Of a DNA stretch of 64,000 nucleotides, positions 52,401-64,000 are shown in pieces. This DNA is from Pardosa pseudoannulata (lineage: Eukaryota > Arthropoda > Arachnida > Araneae > Lycosidae): positions 137,375,998 to 137,439,997 of the forward strand of contig CM063502.1 in assembly GCA_032207245.1 (NCBI GenBank). The letters are read 5' to 3'. The position numbers and the translations under genes were made by a program. Each line of letters begins with the position of its first letter. The first letter of the stretch is position 1. Under the pieces are notes generated by a model that worked only from the letters and a program-made list of their open reading frames with translations, had not been told where the DNA came from and ran no database searches.

Positions 52401-53389
52401 GGAAACATTTATTGTTCAATACAGAGAGTAGAGACACTCGAATAAATCAGTGTCCGCTACAGCCTATACGGTGAAATGTGTAGCAACATTTCGCTCAAAG
52501 GCCTTAGCTAGTTTTAAGATTCTCCGCATTTTGATGGACGTTTGTTGGACTTGATTACTCAAGAAAGTCACATTTCACATCTAACATTCAGTAGCCTATG
52601 ATTGACCCAAATCCTGACATTACAACAGCTTTTTAGTTGATACTATACTCTCTGTAAATGTTAATAAATTCTGCTCTTGGACAATTGTCCTACATTCCCT
52701 TTTTACAGCTATTTTGCCCTGTAGTGGCAACAACGGGAAAGTCGACATGTGTATCAATGCTAAGTGGTGTAATAATTCGACTATTTTGTGTATGTGTGTA
52801 ACCGTGCGAGTTTATTCTCGTAGATTACACAATTATTTAGCTCCTATAATTTGGGATTTCTAGGGGTTACTGGGCAGTGAGAGAACCCAGAGGATTAACA
52901 GTTGTGGCTCCATTAAAAAGTAGTCCAAAGTGTCCAACTTAACTTTATTGACACTAAAAGTGAACGTTTTTACAAAACAAGATCTCAGTATGAAATGTTC
53001 ACGACTACAAACTTCTTTCAAAAATTTTCTCCAACAGAGAGTGATTACGTAATTTTTCTCCAAGAGAACAAGAGATTATTCAGTGTTATTGACAGTCAAA
53101 AATAAACTTTAATCATTTGAGTCAGATTGAAAATAACATATGCAGCAATTTTGGTGGAGTGAATTTTTTTTCTTGAGACACCTAGAAAATATGGTCAGTG
53201 GCCCGACATTTAGCATTTATTCCAGTGTTAGTTTTGGGAGACGGTTAAAAAAATTTATGTCGGCGAACACTCCTTTAAATCTGACATTATACGGATAGGA
53301 AATGAGGTATGAAAGAATGAAAAGGGAGGAAAAAGTGAAATTTAGATAGATATTTTAAGTTAATAATTTTGATATATTGCATGCGAGCG

Positions 53390-53515
53390 TACACACACAC
53401 ACACATATGTATAAAATTGACGATAAATTATACTTCTAGGAATAATAAAACAGTATAGCAAAAGATATAGTTACCCAAATAATTATCTTTCTCTGTATGC
53501 TGTTTTTAAATATTC

Positions 53516-53548
<33 letters not shown>
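53390..53548. repeat. Short (CA)n(TA)(TG) and (TA)n tracts
   Basis: ACACACACACACAC passing to ATATGTAT at about 53390-53412, and a separate pure AT tract at 53519-53548. Both are small and in the giant intron. Confidence 0.85.
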
Positions 53549-53552
<4 letters not shown>

Positions 53553-55870
53553 AGGCTAAAATGCTTAGAGGAATAAGATTTTTTTGCTGAGTTGGAATGT
53601 TTTTTCTTGACCAAGAAACTCTTCATATTATTCTATAAAAAAGCGGAAATTACCTAGAGGATTTATTAAATTTACATTTAAGTAAACTTAAAAATAATTT
53701 ATATCCACTACTTGGTTTTTAATATTCAAACAATCGGAATTTAACCTCTTACGCATATTTTTGTTCTTTTACGTATCTGTAAACCAAAACACTCCAAATA
53801 TTCGATATCAAGAAGAGAATAAAATGACATTTAAGTGCGACATAATTAATTACAATTCTGCTTTGGATTTTTAATTGCCAAAAAAGTATCGGTAACCAAT
53901 ATTTTTATTCTATTAAATCATTGCGATAGTTGAGAGAAATAGTTATAACTGTTTGTAATCACTAAATTACGTAAAAAGTAGCAGTTCATTTGTACCTATT
54001 TGATTATTCAGTCACATCAATCCCATTTTTTTTTTCATTGTTCTATACGGTTCATTGCGTTTTGAAAATCTTAAGAATCAAATCCTTGTTCTACATTTGT
54101 TATTTAATATGTAATTACAATAATTACAGACTGAAGCTAATTAGAACAGTTTTATATCATAGATTATATAGTTTTTTGACTATTATTTAATATCAAAATA
54201 TTATTTTATTATTCAGATTTTCAAAACATGTAGTTTTTAGTATGTCATAGTTTAGTTATGTGACAGTAAGTCAAAGTTATAATTTCACAACTTAAAAGAC
54301 TTTAATTTTCTATAATATTCGATGATGCAATTAAAACCAGAGTGAACTTGTTGTTTCCTATAAATCTGTACATTTGGAAATCATAAAGAAGAGACAGTCG
54401 GAACTATTAAGTTCTGACTCTGAAGATTTTAATTTAATAAGCATATTAGAACTAGATTCGTTACGATGATTTCATATACATAATATGTGTGTGTGTGTAT
54501 CAGGAAATACATTGCCATTTTTACTCGCACAGCCTTCATATTTTTGGCAAAGTAGGCGAAATTTAGACAAAGGCAAATAAACATATATTATACAAAGGGG
54601 TACATTTTAATCAAGTAATGCTTTGAATTTGTGAAACTACAGCTCTGTACATGCTATTCCTTGCATGCACATTAAATATTTGGATCTGTTGCGTAGCCAC
54701 AGACAGCATTGTGAAATAATTCGACAACTTTTAAGTGTGTTTGGGAATTTTCAGAATGTAATGGTTAATAAAAAATTTCACCGACTGTGAAACAGTTTGT
54801 GACTCGTTTTCTTAATGCAAAAGACATGAAGAAGGCTGAAATTCATTGTTTCATCAAAAACATGCATGGAGAAATACATTAAGAGAATGAATAATGTTAT
54901 AAAATAGTGTTAGAATTTTGTAAGATAACGACATGAGCGTTCATAATGAGGAATGAAATGAGTGATTTTTTGTAATTATTTTGCAGAAAATGATAGAAAC
55001 TTTCAATAGAACAGACATTTTGCTATTTCACAGGTATTAAATTAGTTTTATCAAGATTCGTCTTTTATTGAATTGTGTTTATAAAACTCAAATTAACAAA
55101 TTTATCTCTTGGAGAAGCGAAACTATTGGCATTGGGTAGAAAACCAAACTTTCAGCCATTGCTTAGCCAGGTGGTTAATGTCTATGATGAGGAAATTTAA
55201 AAGCTAGTTCTACGGTGCGCCAAGAGCCATGATATTGGGTGAAATAGTAGATTAATTTAAAAGTAAAATTTAAGTGTAAAAGTTAAATTGATAAAATGTA
55301 GACTTGTGCTTTTATTTGCAAAACGGCCTCTACATAACCATTTGTGTCTCAGAGGGTTTTGATTAAACACTGTCTAATAATCCTGAACAGTGCAACCGGA
55401 CTTCATCTACATGGGTAGAAAAAGACCCATGCAGTGCTATCGCACTTATTTTATTTTATATTCTAAACATATATGCTTTCAATATTGCACTAGTATTATA
55501 GTAATGTGCCTATTGTAAAATATATTATTTACATAAAAACAGGAGCTGTGTAATGTACACTCACAAGTAAATCTGAGCACTCGTGACTTCGACAGTCGAT
55601 GGAACACCATCAGTGGCTTACAACACTCGGAATATACTAGGTTTTCTTGACATAAAATCTGACACATACACTTTTATATATTTATGGTGACAAAACCGTT
55701 CAAGTTCGATGTATTTCGAATGTTCGATGTTAGATGCATTTCGTAGTACTCCACGTTTTACCGAGCCTATTCAGTTGTTTTACTTGCTTTATAATGGCAA
55801 CGAAGAAATATATGACAAAACTGACGAACTATGAATAACATTGAGAGATGTATTAAGAACAACGAATTAA

Positions 55871-56000
<130 letters not shown>

Positions 56001-56175
56001 AGGTATTGGTCAAATATTGAAAAGTAAAGTGTTCAATCTGTACACTATGTGTTATTCTGAAGAGCTATTTTATAGGGTTAAATTTTTTCATTGATGCAAA
56101 TTTAATTAATAATTTGAAAATATTTAACTGTGAAAAATCCTTTATTGTATGTGCTAAGTGGTGTTTAAATAGTTA

Positions 56176-56176
<1 letters not shown>

Positions 56177-56254
<78 letters not shown>
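56177..56254. repeat. Compound (TA)n(TG)n microsatellite
   Basis: TA repeats change to TG repeats near 56208 and end at 56254, 115 bp upstream of a TMTC1 exon. Confidence 0.95.
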
Positions 56255-56259
<5 letters not shown>

Positions 56260-56368
56260 CCAAGTATCAACAACAGTATTTATCTTAACCGGTTATGAAA
56301 TAATGCAAATAAAATATTTCTGTTACGTTTCACAATGTCTTAATAATTTATATAAGATTTCATTTCAG

Positions 56369-56504
56369 GCCGTATAGAAGAAGCAATACAGCAGTACAGA
56401 CAGGCAATGCGTCTTCAACCAAATCACACTGTTGCTATAGTGAATGCCGCAAGAAGTCTAAGAGCTTTGAAGAATAACAGAGAAGCAGAACAATTATATA
56501 AGAG
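56369..56504 (+). CDS. TMTC1: TMTC1-like exon: end of fifth TPR and sixth TPR
   Basis: The exon (136 bp) completes the Gly codon split at 26582 and finishes the fifth TPR: GRIEEAIQQYRQAMRLQPNH. A sixth follows: TVAIVNAARSLRALKNN and REAEQLYKR. This matches the TMTC1 region with AIQ-YR-A---P-H-VA-VN followed by AE--YKR. The usual TPR Gly at position 8 of helix A is Ala in the sixth unit (VNAARSL), a mild deviation. Acceptor ATTTCATTTCAG, donor GTAAAT (56505), last codon split after AG. No stop: the gene continues past the window, where TMTC1 proteins carry several more TPRs. Confidence 0.95.
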
Positions 56505-59500
56505 GTAAATTAAAGTAAAATTATTTTAATTATTTACTACTGACGTTTTGCATGCATGAAGTGAAATTATTTAGCAAAAGTTATGATGGTTAAAGCTTTT
56601 AAAATAGACTTTCATTTACCGAAATTCATTTAATTATAAAACTATATGTAGTAATGAAAAAAAAATAAGATATACTTTTTTTTGAAAACATCTCCATTAT
56701 GTATGTACAGCATAACTGCAGTTATCTAAATTACTTATGACCACATATACCACAAAATCACACCATGTTCGTAATCGTTTCTTATTGAAAAAAATTGATA
56801 ACAAGAAGTAGAACTTTCATGCTCCCACCATCATACACGTGAAGGTTTTAAACCATCTTTTTTTGCATTCGAAAAATGTGTATCGTGATTTTATTTCCGA
56901 CATGGCTCTTTACAATAATAACATGAATGTTTCTACCTAAGTCTTCCATTGAATATTTATTATTATTAAAAACAGAATGTTTAAATCTAAATATTCCACT
57001 GAATATTTTTTTCGTTCTCATAGCAATTTGAATAATTGGAGTTTTAATATAACTATATTACATATATTTTGAGATAAACATTTTTGGCTAAACAAAATGG
57101 GAGGGGGATAATAAATTAATTATACCAAAAAAAATTTTTAAACATAACTGTCTTATCTTGAAATGTTAATGACTTAAGGGAAAAAGAAAATTTACCAAAA
57201 TTTTCCTGAACTTTACTCAGTTTACAAATCCCGGTTCTCTGAGATTTTCAAATGGAAAAAAAATGGTTACGTACATGAAAATTTAGAAACTGTTCGGCAA
57301 AAGAACAGAGTTTAAATAAGGATATATGGAATTAATTATGAACTACAAGCTTTCAAATATAAAAAAAATATAAATTTTCGAGATATCTATTTTTCAACTA
57401 ACAATTTCCGCAAAATCTTTTTCTAGCTATAATCGTTGAAATTTATGCCAAATTTCTTCCTCTTAAAAGCTTTTGAATCTAACTACAATACACAATTTAG
57501 CTAATTTTGATCAGGAGGAATACAACCCTAATACATACTTTTAATACATATCATTCCTAATCCATACATTTTTAAAACCGTCTGAAGTAAACTTCAGTTG
57601 AGATTATTTAAGAAAATTGAAAACTTTATCAGCCGGCATGATAAGCCAGTTGTAAATCTAAGTGAGAAAAGTTAATGTGATTTAAGTTTGTCATATAAAT
57701 TTTATCTGAATTAGAAGACAAAAATTTTCATATAAAATGAATAAGCAGAAGCAGAAGAATTTTTAAAAAAGCGCGAGTTAGAAATTTGCACTTTTTTGTT
57801 AGTATGTACTTCACCGATAAAACCAGATATTCTCATTGAAATATCACCTTGGCTGCTCTTTTCGGATATGCATATATTTTAACTTTTGATTTCTGGAAGA
57901 TTACCAAAATCGAGTTTTATAAATAAGTCGGAAAAAATTTAATGATTTTTTATTATTATAACTTTTAAACCACTAGATATAGTATAGGACTCATAAAAAT
58001 ATTAATTGCTAAATTGGCACATACACATATGCAGTATGTATGTAATCATCTTTAAGGGGTTAAAGTCTTTGAAAACTACCCACAGACTTTTAATTATTTT
58101 GGGATGTGGTCACACTTGGGATGCTTACAGAGATCTTTAATTAAAAGATTCCATGGTATGTATATAAATATATTTATATTATGCATAGATGTATGTATAC
58201 CATCAAATTGGAAATCAGTTAATAAGAAAAATAACATTTCCCGCATTCAGTTAATTTCTCGAACCATTAGGTAACTAATTTAATTTTTAATAATTAATGT
58301 ATTTCATACTTTTCTATGACATGCATTGCATCATTTCTTTGTTATTGATTAAACTCGAAATAATATTTTAAACAAATAAAAAAGAGACATGAATGACTTT
58401 ACGTTTTTTATTAATTTAAGTGCTACCACTCTGTTGAAAATTGTGTGAACGCAGTTAAAGCTCTCTTAAATATTAAAAGTTTAATTCTATAAATTATGCC
58501 ATTCTAAGTTTTGAAGAAAGTCATATCTGTAAAAGAAAAAATACTCATCAACCTAACTAGAAAATGAAACTGCACAAAAGAATTATAATTATTTATTAGA
58601 ACCTTAGCTAGAGACTATCATCTTAATGTTTACTGCTTTAGCAAGATCTCCATTGAACGCGATAATGCATTACCATTGTTCTTCAAACAAAAGGTTTACA
58701 GCCTCAAGGATTTGAGCACCTCATACACTATCTTTGCAATAGCTACATCATTTCCGCTTGACTTGCTTTTGCAGTAAATAGCGGCTCATTGAATAGCACA
58801 GATTTATTAATAGTCTTTCGTTAAATAAATCTCTATCCTTAGATCTGCCTTGTAACCAAACAGGGGGAACTCTTTGTTGAGTTCGAAGCAAAGAATCAAG
58901 AAAGTGTTGTTATTGTAAACAGCTCGTTTCGTTCCTTTCACGCGGAAAACGATCGGAGATCTTTTAATAGAAATAACTAGGGTAGCCGGTTACAGAAATA
59001 AAATTGAAACTTTCCGGAGTTATTGAACGTCTTCGACTAAATTTAGTTTTGCTGCATAACTATTTATCATTTTTTATAGGTGGATTAAACCCGTAATGCT
59101 CTCTATTCAGTATTAAGATATTACCAAATCAAACGTTCGGTAGATTTATTAAATGAATAGATTACTCTGGTACTGATAATAATACTTTATCCAAACAAAC
59201 TCTATAGATCTTTAAATAGGAACAAATAGGACAGTAGTAGCAAACCATTTTGAAAAAGATGTCAAATGGTGTTTATGATACCAGTAATGTGAAAACACTA
59301 AAAGTTTTTTAAAAGTAGAACCTTAAAACTTACTCTTTTTTACTTTTACTTTTAAAATCATGTGAAAATGTTTGCGTTTTATTTCTTTTACTTCTGAAAC
59401 TGACTTTAGATCACATTGGCTTGAATGGGGTGATAACATAAATTACCGAACCAAGTGACATCATTCCCAGTGGCCCCTCTTTAGTGAGCATTGATGTATA

Positions 59501-61649
59501 TTTTGGAAGAAATTTACACTTTATTTTTTTTAATATTTGACTGTCTTTTTTATAGAATAAAAAGTGAATTAATAAAAATCAAAAACTGCTTATTACTCAG
59601 AATCAAGTTTAATACCTATTCCTTAAAAGTAACAATTAATCATATGAAGAATATCATTTTTGCAACTTAGTTTTTGCTAAACTTATTTTTCCAGTTGAAG
59701 AATTCCAGTTGGAATAGAGACTTAATTACATTAGTGATACGCAAAGGAGTTTTGGTCAGATAAAAGAGAAACTGTAAATAAGAAAGAAACGGTTAAAAAA
59801 TAATTAAATAATAATGTAATACGCAATTATACCATCATTAATTTATTAAATGCCAAAGCAGAAAACGTTTGCCCAAATTGAAAAGCAAGAATAGTATTTA
59901 ATGAGGGAAACCATATTTGTCCAAAATTCTTACAAAAGTTTTAAATTCTACTAACATTGCTGAAAGCGAATACTGTATATTGTATTCTATTCCAGGACAA
60001 TTATCTAATTAATTTAATGTACTATGAATGATTCACGATTAAAAGTCTTATGTTAGGTACATTCGAGAGAGCCAGTTACCCTCATTCTGCGAAGCACATA
60101 ATTATAAAATCTTACTTTTAAAAATCATACAGTGTTACAATTTGTGCTTGTAAAGCCATGGTTTCACGAAAATTGATCCTTTTTGGTGACCAAAGGCAAA
60201 AAACAAACATGGTTGGTGATGTACTCCTTTCTGGCAAATTTCGGTGACAAATTCTTTGCACTAAAGAAGATTCAAAAAAGAGGTTGTGTAAAACACTATA
60301 AACAGGCCATCTCTTAATCTTTGAAAGTATTTTAAACCGGTAACGAAAGAGAACATACATCTATTAAGTATTATATCATATGAGTCATCACTTATTTTGA
60401 ATAACATATTTATCTTGGTAAGTTTATTAATTGAAATTTTGTCGTTTTTTTTGTGGTTTAGTATCGACTAATTCGAAAATTTCAGAACTCGTGAACAGTG
60501 TTGCGAAGAATCCCTTATATAATAATAGCCTAAGTTATCTGTCCGTCTGTCCTCGAATTTATGAAACGGTTGGACCTGGAATGGATAGGGGCATCCATAT
60601 TGGATTCTTGATGAGTTAGGGTTAGCAAAATTCAAAGCAAGTCTTTAAAACGTTCGAAATCCACCTCTCTCCCCCTTTTCGAGCGTTTAATGCCATTATT
60701 TCAAGCCCTATTTTCCCCGGTTAAGAGCAGGCTATTAAGTTTATCACATAATAAATAGGTAAAAATAACATTTTTTCTAGCATTATGACGTCATTTCTTT
60801 AACCATCTCATTTAATCATTTCTTATTTTAAATTATTTAAATATCGTTTTGTGTTATTTTCATAAGCTTTATTAGTGAAATTAGGTATTACTTTTCTTTT
60901 AAATTTGGCATAAATAATAGATTAGATACATATATGATAATTTTAAATTTAATCATCGATTATTTTTTGTTGCAATGAAAATTTTATCACCGGTACAACC
61001 AACAAATTCTTTTCATAAAAGGCTATGATTCTATTTCATAGAATAATAAATATCTGGCATTTAAGTTATATATCTTTGAAAACTAAGAAGTTTGTTCGTT
61101 TCTGTTTTTGTTTTTTATATATAACCACATTGTTTTACTAAATAAATTCAAAGTGATTATAAACTACATTCACAGTATCGAGAGACTTTAGAGGAGTATG
61201 AAGATAAAGAAATAATTGAGCGCGCACCAGATAATTCTCAGCCAAAACCAAACCAGTTTTTTAATTGCCTCATAGGGTACTTTATAATTCTGAAAAATTA
61301 AAAATTTTACTAATCTCGTCATATGACGGACTATATGCTAATACATTTATATGCTGATTCTAAAGTGTAACTCCATCAGTTAATATTAAGAAATATTAAG
61401 AAATATATATTTATTTAGCCAACCGAATTCTACCCGCAAGTGAACGTTTGACTATTTTAATGTATATTGTTTACACTAAAACCAAGTACAATTTTTTAAA
61501 GAAAATCTTTAAAAATATCTAAATATAGTAAATTTCTTCAATACATTTCTAGTTACCAACAAAGTACAGTCTGTCTCCGAGTATGTTCAATAATTCAGGA
61601 ATTTAAAAAATCACACTCCTCATGTATACTCGATTCTTCCAAAATGTTT

Positions 61650-63170
61650 AATTCAGATATATTGTAATGAGATCTAATGAGATCTTACAAGTATAACCAA
61701 CAAGAAATACTCTAGTACATAGGGTATGATAGAATAAAAGAAATGAAAAGTTTTCTGAAACAGTGTGGACTTTCGACAACATTTGATTTTTGGTCATCTA
61801 TCTTTATCAATCTCCCTGGTCATTGATGGCTTCGCGAAGTCAATCATGCGGCAGAAAAGAGACTTCCGCGTTTACTTTCTTATAAAACGAAGTTCTTACG
61901 TTAAAATGGAATGTGGGGTAAGGCAGCATTCCCAAATATTTTATTCTTTGGAACACTAGAAAGCGTTAAGAATATTTTCTGGCATGAATTTACTTCACCG
62001 TATCTAGTAGTGTATAAAGATTTATATTGATTTAGTAATTACATAAATCTGTAGGTAAATAGTATATAAATCTATGCAATATTATATTTGCTATATATGA
62101 ATTGATGGATAGTTTCTGATTATGACCAAGTGTTTAAAAATACTTAAAATCACATATTTACTTGTACACTAATTTGTTAAAGATTTTTAATTCAAAAATA
62201 TTGTAATGCGATCTGATCCCAAATATCTGAAAACAAGTATTATAGAGTATAGGCTACTGTACAAAAAATGAATAGAAAAGTTTTTGGAACATTGGAGGTT
62301 TAGTTTGGTTTAGAGAACTACGGTCTAATGTTTTGCAACACAAGGGCTAAAGAGACTAGTACCTACAAACCGATTCTAATGGCTATGGACATCTATGCCC
62401 CAGTGAGATTCAAACCAATAAACTATAGTTTCGAAGATCAGCGGACTAACAATTCGGCCATCATTCGGATTGAAGCACTGGAGGAATTTCTATAAAATTT
62501 CCTTATTCGTGATCATTCTTTATCAATAATTATAATCCATTTTAATTAGCAAATCAAATTCAACCAATGGGGAAATTTTACCTAATTTTATATTACCTAC
62601 AGATATAAGAAATTATAATTTCTTAAGAGACTGTTCAAAGATATCAAAACATACTATATTTAATGCATAAATTTCTAGTCATATAAAAAATATAGTTTTT
62701 CTCTCATTACTTACAATAATCGTATAACAGTAAATTTACGCATTTTTGAAGCAAATATTACTTTGTTCTAAAATATTTATTTCAATGAGTTTGCAGTAAA
62801 ATCTGTCACCGGTTACCTGACAACAAATACTTTAGCATATATGGTATGATAAAATAAAATAAATGAAAAGTTGTCTGAAACACTAAGGACTTCCAATAAT
62901 ATTTGATTTGGGGTAATCTATCTTTATCCGTCTCCCCGTTTATTGATGGCTACGTAAAGTCAATCAAAACTCAGAAAAGAGACATCCCAAATTTACTATC
63001 TCATAAATCGAAGTTCTCGTGTTAAAATAGAATGTTAGGAGGTAAGGTCGTTTCTGTCCATATATCATATCCATAGGAATACTAAAAAACATTATGTATA
63101 TTTTTTTAGCATGAACCACATTTAGAAATGTATAAACTTATATATCAATTTAGTAATTACTTAAGGCTGC
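61650..63170. repeat. Diverged tandem repeat, three copies, one interrupted by a SINE
   Basis: Copies lie at about 61650-62055, 62190-62520 (partial) and 62775-63170. Shared landmarks are GGTATGATA-AATAAAA-AAATGAAAAG, TCTGAAACA, CATTTGATTT, CTATCTTTATC, TTGATGGCT-CG-AAGTCAATCA, GCAGAAAAGAGAC and AAATGAAGTTCT-like text. The middle copy keeps only the left part before a family-A SINE. Confidence 0.8.
62299..62475 (-). mobile_element. tRNA-derived SINE, family A
   Basis: Flanked by CATTGGAGG (62290-62298) and CACTGGAGG (62476-62484). It contains GAACTACGGTCTAATGTTTTG, ACAAGGGCTAA, GAGATTCAAACCAATAAACT and AACAATTCGGCCATCATTCGG in family order. Its B-box phrase is mutated, so it is an older copy. 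Antisense to TMTC1, like the others. Confidence 0.85.
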
Positions 63171-63534
63171 AAATTAATGCAAAATATCTCTCATCCAAAA
63201 AAAGACTGTTTTACCTGCAATTTGAGTAACAGCGTCATTGAATTAGCATATAGGTAGCACTATTTGTGTTCGTTATTTGAAAACCAGCCATGCCATCTCC
63301 TTTCATTTACTTATACAGCACATAGTTTCCTGACCCTTTTTTAGACAAATGTACCACAGACAGAAACAATTTTGTCTATAATTTTGTCAAATTATAATGT
63401 AATAAATGTATGCATTATGATTTCACATAAAGTAATGAAAGTTTCAAAGTATAATGCAGGTGCATAAGATCGAGACATTATATTTATTAAAAAGTTAAGC
63501 ATTGACTTTTTACCTCAGTCAGTTGGTCTATAAA

Positions 63535-63590
63535 GAAGAGTTTGAACCCGCATACCTTACCTCTGTGTATGACAGTGCTGTACATTGTTT
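63535..63590 (-). mobile_element. Possible tRNA-like SINE head
   Basis: GTTTGAACCCGCATACC reads on the minus strand as a tRNA-like B-box phrase, with GACAGTGCTGTACATTG where an A-box arm could lie. No body was matched. Weak. Confidence 0.25.
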
Positions 63591-64000
63591 GATTTTATAG
63601 CAGAATTTAATTTAATACATCTTCCATCAGAATTTTCAATAATGAAAATTTTATTATTCATTGTTTGAAAATAATGTATGAATGTATAACACTAAACAGG
63701 CAATAAATAAAAAGTTTTAGGAATGCTTTTAGGAACATATTTAGCCTCATTGATAATGGCTTTTTCAAATCGTAGCAAAATGGCTAAAAATATAGATGAA
63801 GAACTAATTCCTCAAATTATTTTATACAAGTGGTTTAGAATACAAATATTTTAGTAAATATTAGGTTGAAATTTTAGGGTATATTAGGTAATTTTAGATA
63901 AATTTTAGGTATATGAAACTTTTATCTAGTTTTACCATATAGTTCACTTTGTAAATTATATAGTACTAATTATTTAAATACTTTAATTCCGGATCATTAA

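Larger units (their letters stand above)
56505..64000. other. Start of the next TMTC1-like intron
   Basis: Begins with donor GTAAAT. I found no further TPR-coding exon up to the window end; an open stretch at 61175-61250 after a TTCACAG lacks TPR character and a donor. It holds diverged tandem repeats (61650-63170) and a SINE. Slightly GC-richer DNA at about 58600-59000 is unassigned. From 56520 to 58600 and 59000 to 61640 I see only AT-rich DNA. Confidence 0.75.

Noticed and set aside
61175..61250. Possible extra TMTC1 exon after a TTCACAG acceptor
   Set aside because: The translated stretch has no TPR pattern and lacks a convincing donor.

Overview
The window is animal nuclear DNA, strongly AT-rich, with GT-AG introns of 1.7 to about 30 kb and many short tandem repeats and transposon remnants. 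The only protein-coding gene I can support is on the + strand: the middle part of a TMTC1-type gene (transmembrane and tetratricopeptide-repeat containing protein, an ER O-mannosyltransferase family). Six exons, at 7270-7391, 10461-10625, 19201-19314, 21066-21209, 26371-26582 and 56369-56504, join in phase with no stop. They encode about 264 consecutive residues: the last membrane segments, then six TPR units. The start of the gene lies upstream of the window and the end lies downstream. The TPR order, including one short TPR, fits TMTC1 better than TMTC2, 3 or 4. Transposon types and base composition suggest an arthropod, perhaps a chelicerate; that is an inference and was not tested.

Layout. 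1-7269: upstream intron with a 228-bp tandem duplication, an (AT)n tract and a small hAT MITE with an exact 8-bp target duplication. 7392-10460: intron that opens with an 11-copy, ~94-bp minisatellite starting ten bases after the splice donor, and also holds a 450-bp (TA)n tract. 10626-19200: intron with an old, diverged ~1-kb duplication whose second copy was later hit by two different tRNA-derived SINEs. 19315-21065 and 21210-26370: shorter introns with a ~290-bp tandem duplication, a compound microsatellite and a 24-bp palindrome. 26583-56368: a 29.8-kb intron packed with mobile elements: SINEs, two TTAA-flanked piggyBac-like MITEs, a deleted mariner-like element with ~115-bp terminal repeats, a decayed full-length Tc1-like element, a Tc1-type deletion derivative, a probable solo LTR and a deleted hAT element. 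56505-64000: start of the next intron, with diverged tandem repeats and another SINE.

The mobile elements look dead or non-autonomous. Nothing here is an operon, CRISPR array, defence system or other novel multi-gene system. The most interesting points are structural: every confident SINE is antisense to TMTC1, all nine compound microsatellites share one polarity, both TA-targeting transposons sit in TA microsatellites, and a minisatellite begins right at a 5' splice site.
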